In this document: in pieces, positions 15,845 through 24,622 of the stretch
How positions within the stretch are numbered: position 1 is the stretch's first letter
Layout of the letters: each line of letters opens with the position of its first letter
Source of the DNA: Amycolatopsis japonica
Lineage (GTDB): Bacteria > Actinomycetota > Actinomycetes > Mycobacteriales > Pseudonocardiaceae
Length of the DNA stretch: 64,000 nucleotides
NCBI RefSeq assembly: GCF_000732925.1
Contig: NZ_CP008953.1
Location: 6,262,001-6,326,000, forward strand
Reading direction: 5' to 3'
Made by a program: the position numbers and the translations under genes
The notes under the pieces: generated by a model
Told to the model about the DNA's origin: nothing
The model's database searches: none
Seen by the model: only the letters and a program-made list of their open reading frames with translations

Positions 15845-18800
15845 CTAGCTCTTTTCCGACGCCTTGACCGGCGGACCGGCCGGCCGCGAGGCCGCCCGTC
15901 GCGGACGACGGCGGGTGGTGGAGCGCACGGCCGGGGCCGGAACGTCCACCTCGGGCTCGGTCTCCTCCTGAGCGGAAGGAGTCTCGGGCTCGGAAACCTC
16001 TTCTGTCACAACAGCCTCAGGAGTCACCGGCACCTCGGGCGCTTCGGGCTCCGGGCCCGATTCCGCGACGACGGCGATCTCCTCCTCGCGCACGGCCGGA
16101 GCCTCGTCGTCCGGAGTCGTCACCGGCTCACCGGCGAGTTCCGTCGCGGGCGCCTCGGCGACCGGCTCGGAGACCGGCTCAGCGGCCGCCTCGGCCGCCT
16201 GTTCGACGGTCGCTTCGGCAACGGGCTCCGAAGCCTGCGGGACGTGCCCGTTCAGCGCGGCACCCTCGACGTTCTCGGTGACCTCGTGCGGGTGCTCACC
16301 CTTGGCCGCCTTCGTGGCGTTGGCCACGGCCTGGACCGCCGAAACCACCGACTCGCGCTGGGCGGGCGGAGGCGTCTCGGCCTTGGCCGCGGCGGGCTCG
16401 TTATGGCTCTGTCCCTGGTCGTCACCCTTGCCCCGGCCGCGGGACCGGCGGGAGCCCTGCTCCTTGCCGCCACCGCCGCCGTTGCCGTGGTTGTGACCGT
16501 TGCCGCCGCCACCGGTGCGCTGCGGCTCGGTCGAGACGACCACGCCGCGGCCCTTGCAGTGCTCGCACGGCGTCGAGAACGCCTCGAGCAGCCCGGTGCC
16601 GATCTTCTTGCGGGTCATCTGCACCAGGCCGAGCGAGGTGACCTCGGCGACCTGGTGACGCGTGCGGTCGCGGCCGAGGCATTCGGTCAGCCGTCGCAGC
16701 ACGAGCTCACGGTTGGACTCGAGCACCATGTCGATGAAGTCGATGACGATGATGCCGCCGATGTCCCGGAGCCGGAGCTGGCGGACGATCTCCTCCGCCG
16801 ACTCCAGGTTGTTCCTGGTCACCGTCTCCTCAAGGTTGCCACCCGATCCGGTGAACTTGCCGGTGTTGACGTCGATGACCGTCATCGCTTCGGTGCGGTC
16901 GATGACCAGGTAACCACCCGAGGGCAGCCAGACCTTGCGGTCCAGCGCCTTGGTGATCTGCTCGTCGATGCGGTGGTCGGCGAAGGCCGAACCGGTGCCC
17001 GTGTACCGCTTGACGCGATCCGCCAGGTCCGGCGCCACGTGCTGCACGTAGTTGTAGATGGTGTCCCAGGCCTTGTCGCCCTGGATCTCCAGCTTGGCGA
17101 AGTCCTCGGTGAACAGGTCGCGCACGACCTTGACCAGCAGGTCCGGCTCTTCGTAGAGCATGACCGGGGCGCTGTTCTTCTTGCCGCCGTTGCCGGCTTC
17201 GGCCTTCTCCTTGATGACGTCCCACTGCGCCTTCAGGCGGCGGACGTCCCGGTCCAGCTCCTCCTCGCTGATGCCCTCGGACGCGGTGCGGATGATCACA
17301 CCGGCGTCCTCGGGGACGATGCGCTTGAGGATGTCCTTCAGGCGGCGGCGCTCGTTCTCCGGGAGCTTCCGGGAGATACCGGTGGCGCCGCCCGCGGGCA
17401 CGTAGACCAGGAAGCGGCCCGGCAGCGAGATCTGCGTGGTCAGCCGGGCGCCCTTGTGCCCGACCGGGTCCTTGGTGACCTGGACCAGCACGGAATCGCC
17501 GGTGGAGAGCGCCTGCTCGATCTTGCGGGCCTTGCCCTCGAGACCGGCGGCGTCCCAGTCGACCTCGCCGGCGTAGAGCACGGCGTTGCGGCCGCGGCCG
17601 ATGTCGATGAAGGCGGCCTCCATCGACGGCAGCACGTTCTGCACGCGGCCGAGGTACACGTTGCCGACGATCGAGCCGGTGCCCGACGACGTCACGAAGT
17701 GCTCGCACAGGACGCCGTCCTCGAGCACGCCGATCTGCGTGGACTCGCCCTTCTCGGCGACGACCATGGTGCGCTCGACCGACTCGCGGCGGGCGAGGAA
17801 CTCGGCCTCGGACAGGATCGGCGCACGACGACGGCCCGCCTCGCGGCCGTCCCGGCGACGCTGGCGCTTGGCTTCGAGCCGGGTCGAGCCGCGCACGCTG
17901 CGGACCTCGTCCCGCGCGGGGCGCTCGGTCTCGGCGGCCTTGGCCTGGCGCACGTGGACGACCGTGTTGGGCGGGTCGTCGCTGGTGGCCTCGGCGTTGT
18001 CGTCGTCCCCGCCCTTGCGACGGCGACGACGACGGCGACGCTTGCTGCCGCCGTCCGAATCGCCGTCGTTGTCCGAATCGGAGTCGGTGGACGCTTCTTC
18101 GGTGCTCTCGGCGCCGGCCTCGTCGGTTTCGGCGTCCTTGTCCTTCGCGCGCTGCTGACGGCCGCGCGGGGCTCGCGCCTCTTCGGGCTGCTCGTCCTCG
18201 TTCTCGGACTCGGCCGAGCCCTCGTCGCCGCCCTTGCCCCGGCCACGACCGCGGCGTCCGCGACGACGGCGGCGACGGCCGTTGGCGTCGTCACCGTCCT
18301 CGTCGGCGCCCTGGCCTTCGGCCTGCTCGCCCTGCGTCTCGTCCTCGTCGGAAGCGGGTTCCTCGGTCGGCGCGAAGGCGGGCTCCGGCTTGCGGGCGGG
18401 CTTCGCCGCGACGGGCTCCGGCGGCAGGAACACCGGCGACGGCGCGGCGAACACCGGGACGTGCACGGCGGCCTTCGCGGGCCTGGTGGTCGGCTGCGGC
18501 GGCTCCGGGGTCACCGGGGCGGCCAGCGCGGGCGGAACGCGCCGCGAAGGGGCCTCCACCTGCGGAGCGACGGGCTCCGGCTGTGCCTTGACCTCGGCCT
18601 TGACCTCGGGCTTGGCTTCGACCTCGGGCTCGGGAGCCGCGGGGGTCTCGGCGACAGGCTCTTCGGCGGTTTCGGGCTCGTCTCCACCTGTGAGGGCTTC
18701 GGCGAGCTTGAGTGCCACTTCGCGGGTGACGCTGGACTGCGCGCTGCGGACGGTCTCGCCGAGCTCACCGAGCTTGGCCATCAGTTCACGGCTGTTCGAT

Positions 18801-18916
18801 CCGAGCAGCTTCGCCAAGGCGTGCACCCGGATCCGGGGCGGCAGTTCGGCCAGCTGACCTGCGATGGGTGTGGCGGTATTCCCGCCGGTGACGGCGGGTG
18901 TGTCCGCGTTCGACAT
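15845..18916 (-). CDS. rne: Ribonuclease E/G with long N- and C-terminal extensions
   Basis: Endoribonuclease of mRNA decay and rRNA/tRNA processing, 1023 residues. A short helical N-terminal module (RIRVHALAKLLGSNSRELMAKL, about residues 28-70) resembles the IF2 N-terminal fold. Next come about 270 low-complexity residues rich in acidic, Pro/Ala and Arg clusters (RRRRRGRRGRGRG; KRRRRRRRRK). The catalytic core (about 370-800) has an S1 domain (GNVYLGRVQNVLPSMEAAFIDIG), the DNase-I-like motifs VIDVNTGKFTG and GGIIVIDFIDM, and the zinc-link CEHCKGRG. A second disordered Ala/Glu/Pro tail ends in an Arg-rich patch. This inverted layout, with a large N-terminal extension, is usual in actinobacteria. 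A long noncoding leader lies upstream. Confidence 0.96.
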   Translation of the reverse strand: MSNADTPAVTGGNTATPIAGQLAELPPRIRVHALAKLLGSNSRELMAKLGELGETVRSAQSSVTREVALKLAEALTGGDEPETAEEPVAETPAAPEPEVEAKPEVKAEVKAQPEPVAPQVEAPSRRVPPALAAPVTPEPPQPTTRPAKAAVHVPVFAAPSPVFLPPEPVAAKPARKPEPAFAPTEEPASDEDETQGEQAEGQGADEDGDDANGRRRRRRGRRGRGRGKGGDEGSAESENEDEQPEEARAPRGRQQRAKDKDAETDEAGAESTEEASTDSDSDNDGDSDGGSKRRRRRRRRKGGDDDNAEATSDDPPNTVVHVRQAKAAETERPARDEVRSVRGSTRLEAKRQRRRDGREAGRRRAPILSEAEFLARRESVERTMVVAEKGESTQIGVLEDGVLCEHFVTSSGTGSIVGNVYLGRVQNVLPSMEAAFIDIGRGRNAVLYAGEVDWDAAGLEGKARKIEQALSTGDSVLVQVTKDPVGHKGARLTTQISLPGRFLVYVPAGGATGISRKLPENERRRLKDILKRIVPEDAGVIIRTASEGISEEELDRDVRRLKAQWDVIKEKAEAGNGGKKNSAPVMLYEEPDLLVKVVRDLFTEDFAKLEIQGDKAWDTIYNYVQHVAPDLADRVKRYTGTGSAFADHRIDEQITKALDRKVWLPSGGYLVIDRTEAMTVIDVNTGKFTGSGGNLEETVTRNNLESAEEIVRQLRLRDIGGIIVIDFIDMVLESNRELVLRRLTECLGRDRTRHQVAEVTSLGLVQMTRKKIGTGLLEAFSTPCEHCKGRGVVVSTEPQRTGGGGNGHNHGNGGGGGKEQGSRRSRGRGKGDDQGQSHNEPAAAKAETPPPAQRESVVSAVQAVANATKAAKGEHPHEVTENVEGAALNGHVPQASEPVAEATVEQAAEAAAEPVSEPVAEAPATELAGEPVTTPDDEAPAVREEEIAVVAESGPEPEAPEVPVTPEAVVTEEVSEPETPSAQEETEPEVDVPAPAVRSTTRRRPRRAASRPAGPPVKASEKS

Positions 18917-19440
18917 ATATCTCCTCCGCCCCCGGGCGCGTCGGCTGGCTCACACCGGCTCGACGCGGCCGCGCAGGGGCCCCTTTCTGTTCGTTCCGCC
19001 GTGGTGGTCACCAGCAGCGGGAATCCTTGCCCGGACCGCGACGGCGCCGGGGTTGTCCGGGCGCCGCGTACGGCTGAAGGTCTGCTCGGCGGAGCGCTGG
19101 CCACGTTCGCGACATCGGGCCGCCCGCCACGTCGTCGAGCCGCATACAGCGGCGACGCGTGTGGAGGATGTGCAGCACACCACCGGGCCACGAGACCGCG
19201 AGCGCCACCTCTCACGTGTGCCCGTCGGCCAGCGGCCACCGCGAGTATCCCACACCCCGGCCCCACTCCGGTGTACTCGGTGCCACAGGGCTGGCTCCCG
19301 GGCGCGCCGCGGCCACCGGCCGAGCGAACTTCGCGGGAGAGCTTGTCGACCCGGCCGAGGGTGGCTAGCGTGCCGCTCGGGGGTACTGACGCGTAGGCAG
19401 CGGTGCCCCCGTCGTCCGATGTTCTCCGGTGGGAGGTCCG
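18917..19440. other. Noncoding divergent region: rne leader and protease promoter
   Basis: This stretch of 524 bp has no convincing gene. Frames across it are extensions of neighbours or shadows without family sequence. It must hold the rne promoter and probably a long rne 5' leader, plus the subtilase promoter at 19343-19371. I could not place the rne promoter with confidence. No tRNA-like or riboswitch-like fold was recognised. Confidence 0.6.
19343..19371 (+). promoter_or_regulatory. Candidate promoter of the secreted subtilase
   Basis: TTGTCG (19343-19348) and TAGCGT (19366-19371) are separated by 17 bp, about 70 bp upstream of the GTG start. The ribosome-binding site GGGAGGT lies just before the start codon. 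Confidence 0.45.
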
Positions 19441-20871
19441 GTGTCCCTGCTGGGGCGGTCCCTGCGAGCGGCCGTGTGCGCCTTGGTGGTGCTCTGCGGT
19501 TCGGTCGCCGCTGTCGCGACGGCCGAGGCCGAGTCCTCGTGTCATCCCCAGGGACGGGCCCTGCGTTACGTCGTCGCCTTCGACAAGGGCACCTCCGAAG
19601 CCGAGGCCAGGGCGGCCGTCGCCGAGGGCTGTGGCAGCACGACCGTCTACTACCCGCAGATCGCCGTGGCCGTGGCGACCTCGGCCGACCGGGATTTCGC
19701 CGAGCTGGTCCGGCCCGCCGCCGCGTTCAGCGCGCAGGCCGAACGGCTGGCCGTGCAGCGGGCCAACGGCACGTCACCGGCCAGATCCGCGCCCGCCCGC
19801 GCCGAGCTCGAACCGACGGATCCGGCGAAGGTGCCTTCCGCCGACCGCACCGGCGAGCAGTGGGACATGCGCGCGATCGGCGCCGACCGGGCCCACGCGA
19901 TCGAACCGGGCAGCCCGGACGTCGTCGTCGGCGTCCTCGACTCCGGCGTCGACCCCACCCACCCCGACCTGGCGAACGCCCTCGACCCCGGCAAGTCCAC
20001 GGGCTGCCTGACCGGCGCGCCCGACCGGAACTGGGCCGCGACGACGTCGGTGCACGGCACCCACGTCGCGGGGGTCATCGCCGCCGCCGACGACGGCAAA
20101 GGGGTCACCGGGGTGGCGCCCGGCGTGCGGATCGCCTCGGTGAAGGTGATCGACGACCGTGGCTACGCCGACCCCGAAGCCGCCGTCTGCGGGCTGATGT
20201 GGGCCGTTTCACAGGGCATGGCGGTGACGAACAGCAGCTACTTCGTCGATCCGTGGTCGCTCTCGTGCGCCCACGACGACAAACGGGGCGTCGTGAACGA
20301 GGTCATGGCCCGCGCCGTCGAGTACGCGACCTCGGCAGGCACCCTCAACATCGCGGCGGCGACCAACGAAGCCGCCGAGCTGGTGCCGTCCCCGCGTTCG
20401 GGTGCCCGGCGCCAGGCCGAAGGCTGTCAGGCGCTGCCCGCCGGTCTGCGTGACGTCGTCGCGGTGTCGTCCGTGAGCGAAGAGCGGGTCAAGGCCGGGT
20501 ACAGCTCGTACGGACTCGGCGTGATCGACGTGACCGCTCCGGGCGGCGAGGCCGGGCAGTGCGTGCTTTCGACCGTTCCCGGCGGGTACGCGCCGCTGTG
20601 CGGGACGTCGATGGCGGCGCCGCACGTCGCCGGTGTCGCGGCGTTGCTCGCTTCGAAGCATCCCGGCTACAGCGCCCGCCAGCTGCGGCGGACGCTGGAC
20701 GCCCAGGCCACGCCCATCGCGTGTCCCGCCGACTACGACCTGACCGGCGACGGCTCGCAGGACGCCTACTGCACCGGGTACGCGGGGTTCAACGGCTTCT
20801 ACGGGCACGGCCTGGTCGACGCGCTGGCCGCGGTGGCGCCCCGGAGGACGGGCTCGAACCCGGCCCGCTGA
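19441..20871 (+). CDS. Secreted subtilisin-like serine protease (S8 family)
   Basis: Extracellular protease, 476 residues. The start GTG 19441 follows GGTGGGAGGTCCG. An N-terminal signal peptide (about 1-30, AAVCALVVLCGSVAAVATAEA) is followed by a propeptide-like segment (about 40-120, LRYVVAFDKGTSEAEARAAV resembles an I9 inhibitor domain). The catalytic triad is Asp167 (VGVLDSGVDPTHPD), His205 (VHGTHVAGVIAA) and Ser390 (CGTSMAAPHVAGVAALLAS). Several cysteines in the mature domain suggest disulfides. It ends soon after the catalytic domain, with no mycosin-type C-terminal helix, so it is likely released rather than membrane-bound. Tail-to-tail with the ABC permease, 4 bp apart. Confidence 0.93.
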   Translation: MSLLGRSLRAAVCALVVLCGSVAAVATAEAESSCHPQGRALRYVVAFDKGTSEAEARAAVAEGCGSTTVYYPQIAVAVATSADRDFAELVRPAAAFSAQAERLAVQRANGTSPARSAPARAELEPTDPAKVPSADRTGEQWDMRAIGADRAHAIEPGSPDVVVGVLDSGVDPTHPDLANALDPGKSTGCLTGAPDRNWAATTSVHGTHVAGVIAAADDGKGVTGVAPGVRIASVKVIDDRGYADPEAAVCGLMWAVSQGMAVTNSSYFVDPWSLSCAHDDKRGVVNEVMARAVEYATSAGTLNIAAATNEAAELVPSPRSGARRQAEGCQALPAGLRDVVAVSSVSEERVKAGYSSYGLGVIDVTAPGGEAGQCVLSTVPGGYAPLCGTSMAAPHVAGVAALLASKHPGYSARQLRRTLDAQATPIACPADYDLTGDGSQDAYCTGYAGFNGFYGHGLVDALAAVAPRRTGSNPAR

Positions 20872-20875
20872 CGGG

Positions 20876-21703
20876 TCAGCGCAGCAGGAGCTTGCCGAAC
20901 CGCTTCGAGGACGCGTAGATCCCGACCGCCGCCAGCGCCACCAGGTACGCCACGTTCCCGACCATGCCCCACGACAGGACGCCTGCCGAGAGCCCGCGCA
21001 TCAGCTCGATGCCGTGGTACAGCGGGAAGATCTGCACGATCCACTGGATGCCCGCCGGGTACACCGAAAGCGGGTAGAACGTCGTGGAGAACAGGAACAG
21101 CGGCATCAGCACGAGGTTGATGTAGTCGAACTGCGACACCGACCGCAGGAAGGTCACCAGCACGATGCCGATGGCCGAGAACGCCATCGCGATCAGCAGC
21201 GCCGCCGGGATCATCAGCAGGGCCCACCACGACCCGGGCAGCCCCATCACGGTCATCACGCCGAGGAAAGTCGCCGAGTAGATCCCGCCGCGCAGCACCG
21301 ACCAGCCGACTTCGCCGAGCGCGATGTCCAGCGGCCCGATCGGGGTGGCAAGCATGGCGTCGTACAGCTTGGCGTACTTCAGCTTGAAGAACAGGTTGTA
21401 CGTCGAGTCGAGGATCGCGCCGTTCATCGCCGACGCCGCGAGCAGGCCGGGCGCGACGAACGCGACGTAACTCATCGCCTGGCCGCCGGGCCCGACGACC
21501 TCGCCGACGAGCTTGCCGAAGCCGAGCTGGAAGGCCATCAGGTAGAACAGCGGCTCGAAGACGCCGGACACGAACAGCATCCAGGCGTGCGAGTACGTCA
21601 GGAAGGTCCGCTCCAGTACCGCCGTCGACCGGCCGCTGTACAGCGCGGACGGCAGGATCCGCAGCAGCACCCCGCGACGCGGGGCTTCGGTGAGCACCGC
21701 CAT
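20876..21703 (-). CDS. ABC-2 type transporter permease
   Basis: Integral membrane subunit of an ABC exporter, 275 residues with about six hydrophobic segments. VLERTFLTYSHAWMLFVSGVFEPLFYL begins the ABC-2 domain and LMPLFLFSTTFYPLSVYPAGIQWIVQIFPLYHGIELMR is the conserved end-helix region of DrrB/NodJ-type permeases. It is the last gene of a three-gene operon (ATPase, permease, permease) and starts 1 nt after the preceding stop. Two different permeases suggest a heterodimeric channel. The transported compound is unknown; drug or lipid export is typical for this branch. Confidence 0.93.
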   Translation of the reverse strand: MAVLTEAPRRGVLLRILPSALYSGRSTAVLERTFLTYSHAWMLFVSGVFEPLFYLMAFQLGFGKLVGEVVGPGGQAMSYVAFVAPGLLAASAMNGAILDSTYNLFFKLKYAKLYDAMLATPIGPLDIALGEVGWSVLRGGIYSATFLGVMTVMGLPGSWWALLMIPAALLIAMAFSAIGIVLVTFLRSVSQFDYINLVLMPLFLFSTTFYPLSVYPAGIQWIVQIFPLYHGIELMRGLSAGVLSWGMVGNVAYLVALAAVGIYASSKRFGKLLLR

Positions 21704-21704
21704 T

Positions 21705-22520
21705 TCAGACCACCAGCCGTCGGTAGAAGTACTTGTGCGCCAGCGCCCAGCCCACGCCGGCCAGGACGACCAGGAAGGCGAGGTGGCCCAGCGTGGCGAG
21801 CGGGCCGACGGTGCCGAGGCTGACCGCCCTGGCGGCCTCGTTGCCGTGCCACAGCGGGGAGATCCACGCGATCCACATCAGCGGGGCCGGCAGTTCGGAG
21901 ATGGGGAAGAACGTGCCGGAGAACAACGTCATCGGGATCAGGATGAACCGGAACACCAGGCCGAACCGCGTGCCCTCGTCGTAGGTGGTCGCGGCCAGCG
22001 CCATCACCGGGGTGCCGCACGCGATACCGGTGAGCGTGCCGATCAGGATGACGGCGAGCACGCCGAAACTCGTCCACGAACCGAAGAGCGCAGCGATGAC
22101 GGCGTAGATCGTGCCCGCCAGGGTCAGCCGCAGGCTCACCCACATGATCTGGCTGCCGAGCACCTGCCCCGGCGTGATCGGGGTGGCGGTGACGGCGATG
22201 TAGTCCTGCTGCCATTTGAAACCCGACAGCACCGGATAGCTCGACTCCCCCACCGCCAGCTGCGCGGCACCCGCCACGAGCAGCGCCGGGGCGACGTACT
22301 CCAGGTACGAGAAGCCGCCCGTCGCGGCGCCCGCCTGCACCTGCGAGCCGAAACCGAGCCCCATCGCGGCCAGGAACAGCACCGGCTGCAGGCCCGTCGA
22401 GTACAAAGTGGACACCCAGTACCGGCGGTACCACATCCAATGGCCCTCGACCCGCAGCCAGGCTCCCGCCCAGCGCGAGACCACGCGGCCCGTCGACGCC
22501 TTCGTCTGCGCTGTGGTCAT
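21705..22520 (-). CDS. ABC-2 type transporter permease
   Basis: Second membrane subunit of the exporter, 271 residues with about six hydrophobic segments. VEGHWMWYRRYWVSTLYSTGLQPVLFLAAMGLGFG begins the domain, and FILIPMTLFSGTFFPISELPAPLMWIAWISPLWHGNEAAR is the ABC-2 signature region, related to but distinct from the downstream permease. Its ATG overlaps the ATPase stop by 1 nt (TGATG), so the subunits are translationally coupled. Confidence 0.93.
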   Translation of the reverse strand: MTTAQTKASTGRVVSRWAGAWLRVEGHWMWYRRYWVSTLYSTGLQPVLFLAAMGLGFGSQVQAGAATGGFSYLEYVAPALLVAGAAQLAVGESSYPVLSGFKWQQDYIAVTATPITPGQVLGSQIMWVSLRLTLAGTIYAVIAALFGSWTSFGVLAVILIGTLTGIACGTPVMALAATTYDEGTRFGLVFRFILIPMTLFSGTFFPISELPAPLMWIAWISPLWHGNEAARAVSLGTVGPLATLGHLAFLVVLAGVGWALAHKYFYRRLVV

Positions 22521-23461
22521 CAGTCCACCAGCGTCCGGCCGGTGAGGCGGAGGAAGACGTCCTCCAGCGAACTGCGGCGGACCAGGCTCGACAGCGGACG
22601 CAGCCCGCGGGCGTGCGCCTGTTCGAGGGTGGCCTCACCGGTCATCGTGTAGAGCAGGACGCGGTCCGGCAGCACCTCGACGCGTTCGGCGAGGCCTTCG
22701 ATCCGCTTCGCGGCCGCCTCCTGCTCGCCGTTCGGGAAGCGCAGCTCCACGACCTCGCGGGTGGAATACCGGCTGATCAGGTCCGCGGGCGAGCCCTCGG
22801 CGGCGATCCGGCCGTTGTCCATCACGACCAGCCTGTCGCAGAGCTGTTCCGCTTCGTCCATGTAGTGCGTGGTGATGATCAGCGTGGTCCCGCCGGCCTT
22901 GAGCCGGAACAGCCTGTCCCACAACAGGTGCCGGGCCTGCGGGTCGAGACCCGTGGTCGGCTCGTCGAGCAGGAGCAGCTCCGGGTCGTTGACCAGGGAC
23001 CGCGCGATGGTCAGCCGCCGCTTCATCCCGCCGGAGAGCGAATCGACCTCCGCGTTCGCCCGGTCGGTGAGCTGGGCGAACTCCATCAGCTCCTCGGCCT
23101 TGCTCCGCACGTGCGCGCGGGAAAGCCCGAAGTAGCGGCCATAGATCTGCAGGTTCTGCCGGACGGTGAGCTCGGTGTCGAGGTTGTCCTGCTGCGGCAC
23201 CACGCCGAGCCGGGCGCGGATCTTCGGCCCCTCGACGTCCGGATCCATCCCGAGGACCCGCAGGTCACCGTCGGTGCGCGGGGAGACACTCGCGATCATC
23301 CGCATGGTGGAGGACTTGCCCGCGCCGTTGGGCCCGAGGAAGCCGAAGGCCTCCCCCGGGCGGACCTCGACGTCGATCCCGCGTACGGCCTCGAAATCGC
23401 CGAAACGCTTGACCAACGCCTTCGCCTGCACCATCGCCGGTTCGTGCTCCGAGTCACCCAC
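22520..23461 (-). CDS. ABC transporter ATP-binding protein (DrrA/NodI type)
   Basis: Energises the two permeases encoded downstream; about 313 residues. Walker A GPNGAGKSST, Q-loop PQQDNLD, signature LSGGMKRRLTIA, Walker B LLLLDEPTTGLD and H-loop TTHYMDEAE are all intact. A C-terminal DUF4162-like extension (EVVELRFPNGEQEAAAKRIEGLAERVE) is typical of DrrA-type exporters. I chose GTG 23461, preceded by AGGGTGCC; ATG 23434 and TTG 23491 are alternatives. It is divergent from the M14 carboxypeptidase. Confidence 0.93.
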   Translation of the reverse strand: MGDSEHEPAMVQAKALVKRFGDFEAVRGIDVEVRPGEAFGFLGPNGAGKSSTMRMIASVSPRTDGDLRVLGMDPDVEGPKIRARLGVVPQQDNLDTELTVRQNLQIYGRYFGLSRAHVRSKAEELMEFAQLTDRANAEVDSLSGGMKRRLTIARSLVNDPELLLLDEPTTGLDPQARHLLWDRLFRLKAGGTTLIITTHYMDEAEQLCDRLVVMDNGRIAAEGSPADLISRYSTREVVELRFPNGEQEAAAKRIEGLAERVEVLPDRVLLYTMTGEATLEQAHARGLRPLSSLVRRSSLEDVFLRLTGRTLVD

Positions 23462-23515
23462 GGTAGGCACCCTAGGACCTGCCACCGACAAAATTCGACC
23501 GGTTTATCCGGGCCC

Positions 23516-23544
23516 TTGTCGGCCGTTGCCCGCTCGTCGATACT
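23516..23544 (+). promoter_or_regulatory. Candidate leaderless promoter of the M14 carboxypeptidase
   Basis: TTGTCG (23516-23521) and GATACT (23539-23544) have a 17 bp spacer. The ATG at 23553 begins 8 bp after the -10 element and has no ribosome-binding site, so a leaderless or near-leaderless mRNA is expected. Confidence 0.5.
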
Positions 23545-23552
23545 CACCGACC

Positions 23553-24563
23553 ATGAGTCTCAAGCCCAGAATCGCCCTGTTGTCCGTTTTTGTCAGCGCC
23601 GGGCTCCTGGTGGCGCCCGCCGCGCAGGCGGCCGAGACCCGTGCGGCCACTGTGGACCCGCGGCCGTCCACCGCGAAGCTGGCCTTCGAACTGCACAAGC
23701 TGGCGGCGCTCAGCCACGGCAAGATCCGCGTGGACAAGATCGGCCGCAGCAACGAGGGCCGTCCGGTGTGGGCGGCCAGGGTCGGCCACGGCAAGACCCG
23801 GATCCAGTACGTCACCCAGCAGCACGGCGACGAGCCGCTCGGCACGCCCGCCGCGCTCGAGTTCCTGCGCGAGGTCGGCGTCGGGAACAGCGCGTGGGCG
23901 CGGAAACTGCTCGCGAAGGTGACCGTCGACATCGTCGTGCGCGCCAACCCCGACGGGCACGAGCGCGACTGGCGCTACAACTACGACCCGGACGCCACTC
24001 CCGAATACGGCGAGAAGGGCAAGGGCTACGACATCAACCGCTACCACGACCCGGCCGTCGCGCCGAAGGACAACCCGGCCACCGAGGCGGGCTTGATCCA
24101 GCGGCGGAACGCGGCGTTCAAGCCGGACATCATGGTCGACTACCACATGCAGGGCCGCTACCAAGACGCGAGCGGCAAGGAGATCACGGCTTCCACGCTG
24201 TGGCCGACGAATCCGGGCGTGAAACCGTCCGATGTGGACTTCGCGAAGCAGATCGCGGTGGTGGTGCAGCGGTCGATCGACGGTAACGGCGGCTACGTCT
24301 CGCAGTACCCCGGCGGCTCGTATCAGGGCATCGCGCGTAATGGTTACGGGCTGCTCGGCAACGGCAGCGTGCTGATCGAGCTGAGCCTCATCCCGGAGCG
24401 GGAACAGCAGCAGATCCAGGACGCGCGGGCCTCGATGCTCGCGATCGCGCGGGCCGCGGCCGACGGTTCGGTGCGGACGGTGGACCCGGCCGACGCCGAC
24501 GCGATCCCGCCGCGGGGTCCGGCGCTGCCGGGTACGGTCGAAGAGGCGCACGAAGCCGCCTGA
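23553..24563 (+). CDS. Secreted M14 family zinc carboxypeptidase
   Basis: Zinc metallopeptidase cleaving C-terminal residues, possibly of peptides or peptidoglycan fragments; 336 residues. A signal peptide (about 1-27, IALLSVFVSAGLLVAPAAQA) is followed by the M14 fold. Zinc ligands are His91 and Glu94 (QQHGDEPLG) and His198 (VDYHMQGRYQ). The catalytic Glu is probably Glu276 (VLIELSLIPE). NPDGHERDWRYN is the usual substrate-binding Asn/Arg segment. ATG 23553 places the signal peptide at the N-terminus; the open frame extends upstream without coding character. A 53-bp palindrome separates it from the next, convergent gene. Confidence 0.92.
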   Translation: MSLKPRIALLSVFVSAGLLVAPAAQAAETRAATVDPRPSTAKLAFELHKLAALSHGKIRVDKIGRSNEGRPVWAARVGHGKTRIQYVTQQHGDEPLGTPAALEFLREVGVGNSAWARKLLAKVTVDIVVRANPDGHERDWRYNYDPDATPEYGEKGKGYDINRYHDPAVAPKDNPATEAGLIQRRNAAFKPDIMVDYHMQGRYQDASGKEITASTLWPTNPGVKPSDVDFAKQIAVVVQRSIDGNGGYVSQYPGGSYQGIARNGYGLLGNGSVLIELSLIPEREQQQIQDARASMLAIARAAADGSVRTVDPADADAIPPRGPALPGTVEEAHEAA

Positions 24564-24568
24564 CGCGT

Positions 24569-24621
24569 GCTATGAAAGGTCCTTTCCTTGCAAATTTTGC
24601 AAGGAAAGGACCTTTCATAGC
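24569..24621. repeat. Perfect 53-bp intergenic palindrome, copy 1 (bidirectional terminator)
   Basis: Two perfect 26-bp arms flank one central T. Each arm reads GCTATGAAAGG, TCCTTTCC, TTGCAAA. It exactly fills the 59 bp between two convergent stops. A second family member is at 39800-39846. In reading frames it creates a spurious KGPFLAKFARKGPF peptide. The likely role is a bidirectional transcription terminator and repeated intergenic element. Confidence 0.9.
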
Positions 24622-24622
24622 G

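Noticed and set aside
15812..19396. 1194-codon plus-strand frame opposite rne
   Set aside because: It mirrors rne in reverse and is composed of Leu/Gly/Arg runs from complementary codons.
18917..19440. A small gene between rne and the subtilase
   Set aside because: No frame has a credible start, ribosome-binding site or domain; the region is best read as leader and promoter DNA.
24572..24618. KGPFLAKFARKGPF peptide as a coding signature
   Set aside because: It is only the translation of the palindromic repeat and recurs at 39.8 kb in another context.
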